A stretch of 64,000 nt of DNA from Lithodes maja. Lineage: Eukaryota > Arthropoda > Malacostraca > Decapoda > Lithodidae. Below the pieces are notes generated by a model. It was not told where the DNA came from. It did no database searches and saw only the letters and a program-made list of their open reading frames with translations. Of the stretch, positions 18,800 to 28,094 are shown piece by piece (position 1 is the first letter of the stretch; the number at the start of each line of letters is the position of its first letter). The stretch lies in NCBI GenBank assembly GCA_037953745.1, contig JBAKBP010004324.1, positions 62,001-126,000 of the forward strand, written 5' to 3'. The position numbers and the translations under genes were made by a program.

Positions 18800-19312
18800 T
18801 CACCTAACAATCAGATTTACAATCTTGAAATCGTTAAGCCACAACACACCTAGAAAACTACGAAGAATCTGATAATCGTTTCTGGTATTCCGTATCAAAT
18901 TCAGATGGTTTTGATATATATCTCTCGGGGGCCACAAGCAAAATATATGCTCCACTTCCAATAGTAAAAAATTAAGTAAACAACAAATATGTACATCCCA
19001 TCGTTTAAATTTTCCTTGACTGGTTGTATAAAATTTCAAATTCAAGGGAGAGGGGTTCGATATAAACTCGATTCCGATACATTGAATGGGGTTAAAATTC
19101 GATTTGGGAATAATTTGGATGAGTTCTTTCGAGATATGATTAAAAGCCCGAAATGGATCATTCTTACATATATGACATTTTAATTTCATGTCGGTTAGTC
19201 TATTTAAAGTCATTTCATATGATTGATCTTTTTTATCGTAGAGTAAATGACAGGTATACGAAAACGGATGATTGTCGTGTGCATACTTAATTAGATTGGC
19301 CTGCAAAGCCAT
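18800..19312 (-). CDS. Hypothetical protein with CxxC
   Basis: A 170-codon ORF from the ATG at 19,312. Residues about 44-58 contain CHICKNDPFRAFNH, a possible half zinc-binding site. Another CC (HICCLL) lies near 108, in a hydrophobic stretch. No family is recognised. The stop is close to the end of the Pro-rich gene's upstream flank. The frame is intact. Confidence 0.45.
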   Translation of the reverse strand: MALQANLIKYAHDNHPFSYTCHLLYDKKDQSYEMTLNRLTDMKLKCHICKNDPFRAFNHISKELIQIIPKSNFNPIQCIGIEFISNPSPLNLKFYTTSQGKFKRWDVHICCLLNFLLLEVEHIFCLWPPRDIYQNHLNLIRNTRNDYQILRSFLGVLWLNDFKIVNLIVR

Positions 19313-19348
19313 TATTTTTAGTTCGGGGATGGATGACTTTTGTATAAT

Positions 19349-19987
19349 CTATAACAAATTAGTCTCACTTATATATTGGGGTAATAGGACCCGCTGATAG
19401 TGGAGCAAATATGCCAGTTGACCCTCATGTTTCGAAATATCTTCACATAATATAATTGACGAATCTTCCTCTACAAGACGGACTAGAGTATTAGGTTCAA
19501 TTAGGCACTCGAATCTTGGTGGGATCCACGACTGCGGCACGGAAGTGGTGATGTAAACACGTTCATCACTTTTTATCCAAACTGACGTTTTCGGCTTTAA
19601 TACAGCAATTATCTGATCAATATTTCTATAATCTCCTTTTACGGTTAGGCTTGTCATTGTCAGCAACGATTGTGAGTAGATAAATGCTGAATATTTTGTG
19701 CACCCTTTTAATGGTACAAATAGTGCTAAAATGCGGTCACCGTTAATGGAAAAATATAACGGCATTTGTCTCGCTTCAAAACTCTCACAATTATTAAGCT
19801 TCATCTGCCAAAATATGTTTGTGAATTCATTTTTTATGAGATTGAATTCGATTGAATTGGTCACGGGAAAAAATAGAATGCCGTAATTAATTAGCGATAT
19901 TGCCATAGTATCTTTAATAAATGCAACATTATTTAGTAATAGTGATAAACCGTCACCATCCAATTGACACCAGGCGGTTGTGGTCAT
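19349..19987 (-). CDS. Hypothetical protein
   Basis: A 212-codon ORF if started at the ATG at 19,987 (MTTTAWCQLDG...). The frame is open to 20,044 via a TTG. Its start is back-to-back with the plus-strand ATG at 19,989, so a bidirectional promoter would overlap both coding regions. No domain is seen; a beta-rich pattern is suggested by alternating hydrophobics (MTSLTVKGDYRNID, ERVYITTSV). Confidence 0.45.
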   Translation of the reverse strand: MTTTAWCQLDGDGLSLLLNNVAFIKDTMAISLINYGILFFPVTNSIEFNLIKNEFTNIFWQMKLNNCESFEARQMPLYFSINGDRILALFVPLKGCTKYSAFIYSQSLLTMTSLTVKGDYRNIDQIIAVLKPKTSVWIKSDERVYITTSVPQSWIPPRFECLIEPNTLVRLVEEDSSIILCEDISKHEGQLAYLLHYQRVLLPQYISETNLL

Positions 19988-19988
19988 T

Positions 19989-20288
19989 ATGCCGTCAGTG
20001 ATAGATATTCTACTCCAACCAAGAAATGAAGGGGAGAATCCCAACTCCGAGAGTTATAAAAGTAACTGCACTCTGACATTCATAAAAATGTACCTCGCGG
20101 GAAAAGTTACCGAACCTATATGTTCCCCCCTCTTAAATTTTAACGAAGACGATATTTGTAATAGTTTACAGACCAGTCAGAAAAGAACCATACACAATTT
20201 TGTGAATGAAAACGATACACTCGACAGCTATATACCCCATTGTGTAATTATCGATCCCCACCAAATTGTCACAATAGGTCACGTTTAG
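19989..20288 (+). CDS. Small hypothetical protein, divergent
   Basis: A 99-codon ORF from the ATG at 19,989, ending at 20,288, 70 bp before the next plus-strand ATG. The composition is protein-like (FNEDDICNSLQTSQKRTIHNF). No family is recognised. It lies in a gap otherwise without coding sequence and could be real. Confidence 0.4.
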   Translation: MPSVIDILLQPRNEGENPNSESYKSNCTLTFIKMYLAGKVTEPICSPLLNFNEDDICNSLQTSQKRTIHNFVNENDTLDSYIPHCVIIDPHQIVTIGHV

Positions 20289-20357
20289 TTAGTAAAACAC
20301 TACCCCTTGATATTTCTTTTGAATACGTTTAATATCTGTCTCTATCGAAGCTTTTCC

Positions 20358-21619
20358 ATGTTCTCAGAGGTCGAGAGAAGATTCCTTTCCAAGACAAAGA
20401 CACAACCCTACACCTTTACCATGCACCGCATTTCTATTGTTATTCGTCTTTTTGGTGGTGCACTGGTCCACTATTTACGTCATAATTACAACCAAATGGA
20501 TTTGGCCGATAGGCTATCCAGCGAAATTGACACCTTCATACACGATATAGAAAAGGTCAATGGTTTCGGGCCCGTCATAAAAATACTCCATCATATAATA
20601 GAGTGTCCAACCACCCACGGAAAGCTAAGATTTCACGGTTGTTTTTACGAGGCTTTAATCTCTACCCAAACTTGCGAACAAATATATGCTGTCATCAGAG
20701 AAAGCGAATACGCCACACTTGTTACACAAAACGAATCATTTTTACCAAAGGTAACTCAGGAAATATTGAAACATATCTTTGGCGAGAGAAACGTTTATTG
20801 ACATTCGATACAATTAGAATAGTGGGGGTTCCGGATTTGTATCCCATCTGGTCATCCCTCTTCTTATTGGCGGACATTATCACCACCACCACCACCTTAC
20901 CAAATACCCTTTTTATACAATTCATGACTAGACATGTTCAAAATATGACGGGGTGCATGTACTGTTTAAAAAATTATCCCCCCAAAATAAAACAGGGTGT
21001 TGAACTTTGTCAATTGATACATGACTCAAATAAGGAAGCGAAAAGAACCCCTTTACCAATGCTATTTCAGAATTTCTGTCCAAATAGTAAAAAAATTAAC
21101 CCCGAGAAGATCTACCCGGCCAAATGCTACATTTACTGTGCCCTGGAAACTGTAATGAAAGATAGAGGAGATGGAGGCATAACTCATTCCGAATGTTCTA
21201 TCCAAATCATGTCCTATCTGTTTATAATGCTATTGGTGTTGCCCGATTTACCCCTCGTAAAATTGTACTACCCAACACTTCAGGCCAAATCTCACACTAT
21301 GGCTGTGTGGATTATGCGAAATATAATAAGAATAAGTAAAGGTCTAGATATATTCCCAATAACAGAGTTGTTTAACCCGGATCCAATAATAGCCCAATTC
21401 CAAAAATTATTTTCCGAAAAAGGCGATAATGTTTTTTATGATGTGGAATGTTATATACATAAATTACAACTCTTGGATTGGGTCTTGGTGGTTAATGACA
21501 ATAGCACTGAACCAATGGTAGAGTCAACGTTTTCCTTTTTTGAACCACGTGATAAAGCGGTATCTGATTATCTTAACTCTACATATGTGGGGTTTTTCAA
21601 CGAAGAGAAAAATTTCTAA
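20358..21619 (+). pseudogene. Unknown protein, one frame change
   Basis: The frame from the ATG at 20,358 ends at TGA 20,799-20,801. The next frame is open from before that point to 21,619 and continues with similar composition, so I read one gene of about 420 codons with a break near 20,790. The C-terminal part has cysteines (TGCMYC, ELCQL, NFCPN, CYIYC) that could bind metal, a hydrophobic stretch (SYLFIMLLVLPDLPLVKLYY), and an acidic C terminus. No family is recognised. Confidence 0.5.
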
Positions 21620-21633
21620 AAGAAGAGGCATAG

Positions 21634-21687
21634 ATATATAGTATATATATATATACTATATTGGGGAATATTAGTTAACCTTAGACA
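21634..21687 (+). promoter_or_regulatory. Palindromic TA tract upstream of family member 1
   Basis: ATATATAGTATATATATATATAC... is followed by TTAGTTAACC and the ATG at 21,688. The comparable position upstream of family member 3 has a (TA)n run (25,226-25,256) and TCAGTTAGTGACA before its ATG. This conserved layout suggests a TATA-type promoter. Confidence 0.45.
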
Positions 21688-22311
21688 ATGGATTTTATAT
21701 CAGTTGATAGAGAATTTAAGACTATGGAGGACATGGAGGACAATGGACATATGTTGTTACACCAGGACAAGTTCCGAATTGCGACCTTACCTTCGGAAAA
21801 GATTGAATTGAAAGATTTCCGGATCGAGCTTGTTATGGTAGACCGGCTTTATTATATGGACAAATTTGGGGTAGACCAATACTTCCGCCTCGCGGCCAGA
21901 GTCGTCGACAAAGTAGTATATCCGAAGAAGTGGTTGTTTATAGATTACTGGGTGTGTCGCTACTGCTGTTTTAACTGCCGAGGGTTGGACGGTCTGATCT
22001 TTATCACATCACACCCTCGCACCTTCTTTCAATACATATCCCGGGACAAGAGATGTGACAAGAACGCAATATACGAGTCTATGGTGAATGATGGGTACCA
22101 TATCGATTACTATAATAAACACAGCCGTCGTTATCCTTCACTGCTAGACTTTCCCGCCACATTTCGCGAAGCTCCCAGGACTCCCATGTTGAAGTTCCTC
22201 TGTCATGAGGCTGTTAAAGATAATACGGATAAACTCCAACACTATACATGGGTGTTACCTAAAATTCTTGTGGATAGTCTAAAGGAATTCACCTTAGTAT
22301 GCGAAGCTTAA
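21688..22311 (+). CDS. Unknown multicopy family, member 1 (intact)
   Basis: A 207-codon ORF from the ATG at 21,688. Conserved blocks shared with the other members are ATLPSEKIEL, LYYMDKFG, LAARVVDK, CRYCCFNCRGLDGLIFITSHP, FFQYISRDK, AIYESMV, FLCHEAV and KEFTLVCEA. The Cys cluster CRYCCFNC may bind metal. No known family is recognised. Three more copies follow in tandem (22.4, 25.3 and 26.4 kb), separated by the VIT/VWA gene. This is the only uninterrupted member. Confidence 0.55.
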   Translation: MDFISVDREFKTMEDMEDNGHMLLHQDKFRIATLPSEKIELKDFRIELVMVDRLYYMDKFGVDQYFRLAARVVDKVVYPKKWLFIDYWVCRYCCFNCRGLDGLIFITSHPRTFFQYISRDKRCDKNAIYESMVNDGYHIDYYNKHSRRYPSLLDFPATFREAPRTPMLKFLCHEAVKDNTDKLQHYTWVLPKILVDSLKEFTLVCEA

Positions 22312-22439
22312 AAAATGGAACCAGGAGAAAACCACTATAGGTGTAGATTCCAATCCGAATGGTATTCTCTATGTTTCGGATGAGTAGTTCTAATTCGTGA
22401 CAGAAATAGATGTGCGCAATTCTTATTGGGATGTTTGCT

Positions 22440-23060
22440 GGGTTCTTTGTTAGGTCCATTGACCCTAAAGCTAGGGATGTGGAGGACATAGATGAATACA
22501 TGGGATATATGAAACAGGACAAGTTCAAAATCGTGACATTGCCTTCAGAGAAGAATAAACCGAAAGATTTCCGGATGGATTATGATATGATAAACCGGCT
22601 TTATTATATAAAAAATGTAGGGGGACCTGTACTCCACCTCGTGGCCCGAGTATCCAATATGGCCCGAGTGTCCCGGAGAAGCTGTTGTTTGTAGATATCT
22701 GGATGTGTCCCTACCATTTCTTTCACCCTGAGGACGGCCTAATCTTCATCACATCACACCCCTGCGTCTTCTTTCAATATATATACCGGTACAAGGAATG
22801 CAACAGGAAAGCACTATACGAGTCCTATGGTGAGCGACGGGTACCCCATCTAAGACGACAACGAACATTGCCGTCATTATCCGTTTCGAGAAGCTCCCAC
22901 GTTGAAGTATCACAAGGCCGTCAGAGATATTGCAGAACAACTCCCACACTATACACGGGTGTTACCTGAATTGTTTGTGGAAAGTATAAAGGAATTCACC
23001 TTGGTGTACGAAGCGTATGAAATATTCACCACATATCCGCTAAACCTGAATTTGTGGAAT
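22440..23060 (+). pseudogene. Unknown multicopy family, member 2 (broken)
   Basis: A frame to 22,694 carries SIDPKARDVED, VTLPSEK and LYYIKN. A second, from about 22,685, carries WMCPYHFF, DGLIFITSHP, FFQYIYRYKECN and ALYESYG. A third, to about 23,030, holds SIKEFTLVYEAYEI. At least two frame changes make it a pseudogene of the 21,688 family. Confidence 0.6.
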
Positions 23061-23392
23061 TTTATTCAATGATGAGAAAAAGAATACTTGTAATGCAAAG
23101 ATGAGAAAACGTCACTTTTTGTGGTGACCACAGCCGCCTGAGCACCTCCCTCAACAGATCGACCATGGCGTCAAAGTCTTCTACCATACCAACTACACAA
23201 AACTATTTTTGAAGGCTTTTGGGGATAATAAACAACTTTATATATCTATATTTGTTTATTCAATTTTAACATTTGCCCGCTAGAGGGCTAACTTTTTTTT
23301 AGTAAAATATAATAATTTACAACAGGTAATCTGTCATGTTCATCAATACCTAGATAACGGGTCACGTGAGATTTGATACCGCTCGCCTCGCT
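23061..23392. other. Intergenic with GCCCGCTAGAGGGCTAAC motif
   Basis: CATTTGCCCGCTAGAGGGCTAAC at 23,270-23,292 is a variant of the recurring intergenic motif. The rest shows no gene. The VIT/VWA gene ends just to the right on the minus strand. Confidence 0.5.
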
Positions 23393-25208
23393 CTAATCAT
23401 AAGTATGTTTATCATTAGAATTATATTCATTTAACTGCAATTCATCAATCTTTTCCTTAGCGGCCATCTGGTGAATAATGCCGCCGGGGCCCATCTTAAC
23501 TAGTTTGATGTGACTAAATGTATTGTGAATATTATTATTATTATTATTATCTGAAGATATGGTGGCCCGATATTCACATGCTAGCTCTCCATAAGGATTA
23601 TGGGGGAGGACCCTAAAAAAATGAGTTAAAGTTTGACCCCAATGAATGACGTATCTCCTCTCGCTTAGAATGGGTTCCACCTCCACCCCCACACAATGAA
23701 GGTTGACCGCGATATTATCCAAACACGGTTTAATAATTTTATCAATTAAAGCATTACATTTATCATTCAAATGTTGTTCAATTTTTATATGCGTATAATC
23801 CCCATTATAACGCAGAGCCAGATATCTTAATAGGTCCATGTTCACGCCATCACCTACACCGATGGTAAACATCTTAATCGTTCGGTTTTTTGGTTGTAGA
23901 CAACACTTCCCTTTAATGTCTGCCACTGTGGCGCCGTTTGTAATTACCAATGCATTTGCAGGACCAGATACACCTAAATTACATTGCTCAATGGCACCCA
24001 TAGTATCGCCGGCGCCCATATTTGCCTCTATCCCGGCGATATAAGTTATAGCCAAATTAATATTATCATCGGTAACCTCCCGAGACCTCTTCCATAAAGA
24101 GTCGTATCGGGCACCAAAAACAAGAACGTTAAAAAACGCGGTAACGTTGCGATCCAGTACCCCCACCCACGTCAGGGCACACATCCTCGCCATCCTAATA
24201 TCTTGTCCCGCCATGTTATTCGAGCAATCAATTAGTATCTTCATTTCGGTTAATTTTTGAGGGGTGATTTTAAAGTCTTCAAATTTGAGCCGTCCAGTAA
24301 GCATAATTATAGCATCCTTCATGTAGGGATTCGTAGCCTGAGAGTTTCCACATTCGTAGAAAGCTTGAATCTGCCGCATATCCTTGTATTTGATTTCTAT
24401 CTCCCAATCCTTTGATAGAGGACCATCCAGGATGCGATACACAATATGCATTGTCAGGCAACATCTGAATATCTACATACGAGTCTGTTGGGAATAACAC
24501 GTCTATTCTTTCAATAAAATCTCCACCTTGGATAATTGCTCGCACCCATGGTTTATAACTATTCAGGTGCGGTGGTGTAGACTTGATATATCTAGGCATC
24601 ATTATTGTGGGTATTACTACACGAGCAGTGCCACGAGAATCTATAGAGAGGGCATGTAGCATCTTATATTCAACTACAACTCTCGATTGAGGGTGTAACT
24701 TCCCCAAGGGGATTTCCAATATGTCTTTCTTATCAGAATCTGTTCGGCCCACGTAACCCCATTTACCCCACTCAATAGCCTCTCTAATTTTCGCCTCCGC
24801 CTTGCCCCTCTCGAGACATTGTCCAATAATCTTGCGATAATCATCTATGGTGGCTTGAAAATCATAGACACAGGAACCGGATTCCTTGGGAATATTATAA
24901 CTCATGTGGGTTTCTTGGGTATTATCATTCCTATAGATTTGGTGGGAGTGGATCTTCACCAATGGTCCATTTACAGTCACGGTAGGCCGGGATTCTAGCA
25001 GGGTCAGAGGTGCTTCCTGTACTTGTGGTTCCTCCACCAAATAGTTCGGTCTATATGTGATGAAGGATTGCATTTTGGCTGAGATTGACTCGACGGCATG
25101 ACATTTATATACTGTAGGCCGGCCTGCACGAGCTTGGAAATTAAATTCCTCGTTTTTTCCTGTGAAAACCTGGATCACTTTAAAACACCTTATATTGGAT
25201 AAAAACAC
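23393..25208 (-). pseudogene. VIT + von Willebrand factor A domain protein, one frame change
   Basis: The frame from about 25,208 encodes a VIT-like domain: DYRKIIGQCLERGKAEAKI, then ILEIPLGKLHPQSRVVVEYK, the pattern before VWA in inter-alpha-trypsin-inhibitor heavy chains, VWA5A and related proteins. A second frame, in register from about 24,450 to 23,393, holds the VWA domain: MKILIDCSNNMAG at the MIDAS position (the usual DxSxS reads DCSNN), FNVLVFGARYDSLW, ANALVITNGATV, IKMFTIGVGDGVNMDLLRYLA. The MIDAS change and the frame break near 24,445 suggest decay or altered metal binding. VIT/VWA proteins mediate protein-protein contacts. It could be a host gene captured by the virus. It lies between members of the 21,688 family. 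Confidence 0.65.
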
Positions 25209-25224
25209 CCCTCGGAAAGTTGGT

Positions 25225-25225
<1 letters not shown>

Positions 25226-25260
<35 letters not shown>

Positions 25261-25277
25261 AATATCAGTTAGTGACA
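25226..25277 (+). promoter_or_regulatory. TA tract upstream of family member 3
   Basis: (TA)n at 25,226-25,256, then TTTGTAATATCAGTTAGTGACA directly before the ATG at 25,278. This matches the layout before member 1 (21,634-21,687). It lies between divergent genes, with the VIT/VWA gene reading away at 25,208. Confidence 0.45.
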
Positions 25278-26095
25278 ATGGATATCACCAATTTTAAGTC
25301 AATCGATCCTAAAGTTGTGAACATGGAGGATATGGGCTATTACAATGGTCATCCAGGACAATTGTAAAATGGCGACATTGCCTTCGGAGAAGATTGAACT
25401 GAATAAATTCCGGATTGATCTGGCTATGGTAGACCGGCTTTATTATATAGATGATGATGTGGATCATCGGTACTTCCACCTCGCGGCCCGAGTCGTCGAC
25501 AAATTAAATCCGAAGAAGTGGATATTTGTGGATTTCTGGGCGTGTCGATACTGTTATTTTAAATGTCCGGGGTTGGATGGTTTGATATTTATCACATCAC
25601 ACCCTCGCGCCTTCTTTCAATACATATCCTGGTATGAGGAATGTAATAAGGACGCAATATACAAGTCTATGGTGAGCGACGGATACCACATCAACAACTA
25701 CAACGAACACTGCCGTCGTTATCCACCACCACCCAGGTTTCTAGAAGCTCCCATCTGGTTACTAGAAGCTCCCACATTGAAGTTCCTCTGTCACAAGGTC
25801 GTTAAAGATAATACGAAAAACTCCGACACTATACACGGGTGTTACCTAAAATTCTTGTGGAAAGCATAAAGGAATTCACCTTATTATATGAAGCATATAA
25901 CATTGGACCTCGACCATGCCACCATAAAATATGGTGTAAAAGCAAATCCGAGAGTTTTCATATTCGTGGAAGACGATTACTTCGAGTTCGTGACGGACAA
26001 TTCTTTCACAATAGCCTCCCAATCTCTGAAACTCACAGATTCATTGGCGGCACATGTGAATGTGAGCCACTGAGTTATTCGGATTTTTTACTAGA
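25278..26095 (+). pseudogene. Unknown multicopy family, member 3 (broken)
   Basis: It starts at the ATG at 25,278 (MDITNFKSIDP...) but meets a stop near 25,365. A shifted frame to 25,869 carries MATLPSEKIEL, LYYIDDD, LAARVVDK, CRYCYFKCPGLDGLIFITSHP and FLCHKVV. A further frame from about 25,840 continues with ESIKEFTLLYEA. A C-terminal region to about 26,070 (FIFVEDDYFEFVTD) is only vestigial after member 1. Confidence 0.55.
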
Positions 26096-26099
26096 TTGA

Positions 26100-26770
26100 C
26101 CATGTTTATATAAAAAAGGGTCGTATGTAACCCCGTTATTGATGAAAATATCGGCGCTCCTTCTGGTGAGGAGTTGGAGTTATTTTCAATACTACTGTAG
26201 ATTCTTGTTTTGAATATTTATTTGATTTATTTCTACTATATATGTAAACATCTGTAAATATCTTCTACTGTTAACCCAACCTCTCGGATAACCTCAATGG
26301 TAGAGGAAATGACCAAAGAGAGATTGGGGGTTCACACCTTCCCAACAGAGCATGCTTGTAAATAGCGGCAAAGGGAAAATATCGGCGTACCTTCCCAGGT
26401 TCGACGCTCCCACGTTGAAGTTCCCCAACCCTATACATGGATGTTACCCAAAATTCTTGTGGAAAATATATAAACGAATTTATCTTAGTATATGAAGCAC
26501 ATCTGGATTGTAGAGGGCAGAAACTTTTTCTGGATTCTTCTAAGCTGTCTTCTTTAATGCCATTTTTTACGGTTTCGGTTCTATTCTTCTTCTCAAAACG
26601 CAGGAAAAACTCGGTGACACCCACTGCGTTACTTAATAAACTGACAATCGCTTACCGCTAGCTAGGTGTTATTATTTTGTTCTGGTGAGGAGTTGGGGTA
26701 GGGTGTCTTTTTGTCTGTAATGTGTTTCAATACTACTGTAGATTCTTTTGAAAATTTATTTGATTTATTT
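26100..26770. other. Mosaic of neighbouring gene fragments
   Basis: 26,157-26,330 duplicates 26,680-26,875 (CTACTGTTAACCCAACCTCT, GACCAAAGAGAGATTGG). 26,335-26,365 repeats a piece of the ORF near 27,545-27,580 (CCAACAGAGCATGCTTGTAA). 26,403-26,500 is a C-terminal piece of the 21,688 family (member 4). 26,516-26,560 is a scrap of the dispersed module, and about 26,580-26,630 could code VTEFFLRFEKK, close to the gag segment VTEFFARFEKK of the LTR element at 28-37 kb. No functional gene. Confidence 0.6.
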
Positions 26771-26773
26771 CTA

Positions 26774-28051
26774 CTATACAGTATATGTAAACATCTGTAA
26801 AATATCTTCTACTGTTAACCCAACCTCTCGGATAACCTCAATGGTAGAAGAATGACCAAAGAGAGATTGGAGGGCGGCACTAGCATACTTGCGGGTGATG
26901 TGATCCCAACCCCTTAGAATGGTAAAAAGTGGAATAATATCTTCAGATTTAACGGAATAGTTAACCATTGAGTCAATAAGGGAGGTGTGTGATATGGTGG
27001 AGGGTGAGGGTGGAAATTTTTTCATTAAGAGATCAACACAGGAAAATAATTTACGAGAAACTGTATTCCCCACACGAAATATATTATCATAATTTTTGTA
27101 GATGTCGATAATACTCGAGTTGCTATTATTTGTCAGTCTGGGTCTTTTAAGTAGTATATCTATATACTCGGATATACCAGTTGGAGCTTTGGCATTCTCA
27201 GCAATCTCTCATGAAATAGTTTTAATCTTTTTAATAAAAATTGTAATTTTAGCATCGTTGACGTATGTTTTTACCCCATTATCAATTTGTGCTGTCTTGG
27301 CATCTCGCTTAGGTTTCGTCTTATTATTTGGAGGCTCCCCACGCATTCTTTTAATGCCCCGCCCACGTTTAATGGGTATATGTGATTCTTTATTATCTGT
27401 ATTATTCAGATTATCGGTACATTTTTCAATTATAAAGGAGAGTAAGTCTAACATATTCTCCATGGTAAAACCTCCGTTCTCCAAGACAATCAGATTATCT
27501 GTTTTTATCTTTAGAATTTTTGCCAATTGAAAAGCGTGCGTAAGAATCACACCTTCCCAACAGAGCATGCTTGTAAATAGCGGTACAATATTTGCTTCGT
27601 TAATATTATAATTTAGACTTTTTTGAATTTTAATTGAAAAATTTACATCTTGTCCCATTTCTAAATATGCTTGCATTGATTGTAATGTACGCTTGTCCAA
27701 ATTGGAAGCGTTAATAGATCGTCCATCCATGGACAAGTGACTATATATAAATACGTTGAGCCGGCTATCTATATTACCCCCCATGTTATATTTCAGGGTA
27801 TTCAGATTGGTTATCAGGTTTGGCTTTGATTTCGGAATCGTTTTCTCAATCTCGCCGTCGGTTCTCACGATATAATCTTGAAATTCCCGTAGAAGGGAAC
27901 TGGATTCACGAATTGGATTTTTTTGACCACACAATTTTTCAAATATGGGTGAAGCCAGATGCAAATTTCGAAGATTTTCCAAGCCATTGCTTGAATTTGA
28001 TATTACGATAAATTCACCCAATAAGTCCACTGTATGTTTTAATAAATTCAA
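26774..28051 (-). pseudogene. Internally repeated basic protein, split by one in-frame TGA and 5' truncated
   Basis: The frame is open from about 28,070 to TGA 27,209-27,211, then continues in the same register to 26,774 (about 145 more codons). It is therefore one gene with one stop. Two segments resemble each other: NIVPLFTSMLCWEGV...GFTMENMLDLLSF and DIIPLFTILRGWDHI...GLTVEDILQMFTY, i.e. a repeated helical domain. Between them is a Lys/Arg-rich stretch (KRGRGIKRMRG, KTKPKRDAK), a probable nuclear localisation or nucleic-acid-binding segment. No in-frame ATG precedes the N terminus; the LTR element begins 44 bp upstream, so the 5' end is lost or was displaced. No family is recognised. Confidence 0.55.
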
Positions 28052-28094
28052 TGTCTTAGTTTTTTTCTATAACCATTCCGTTAAGATTACATAT

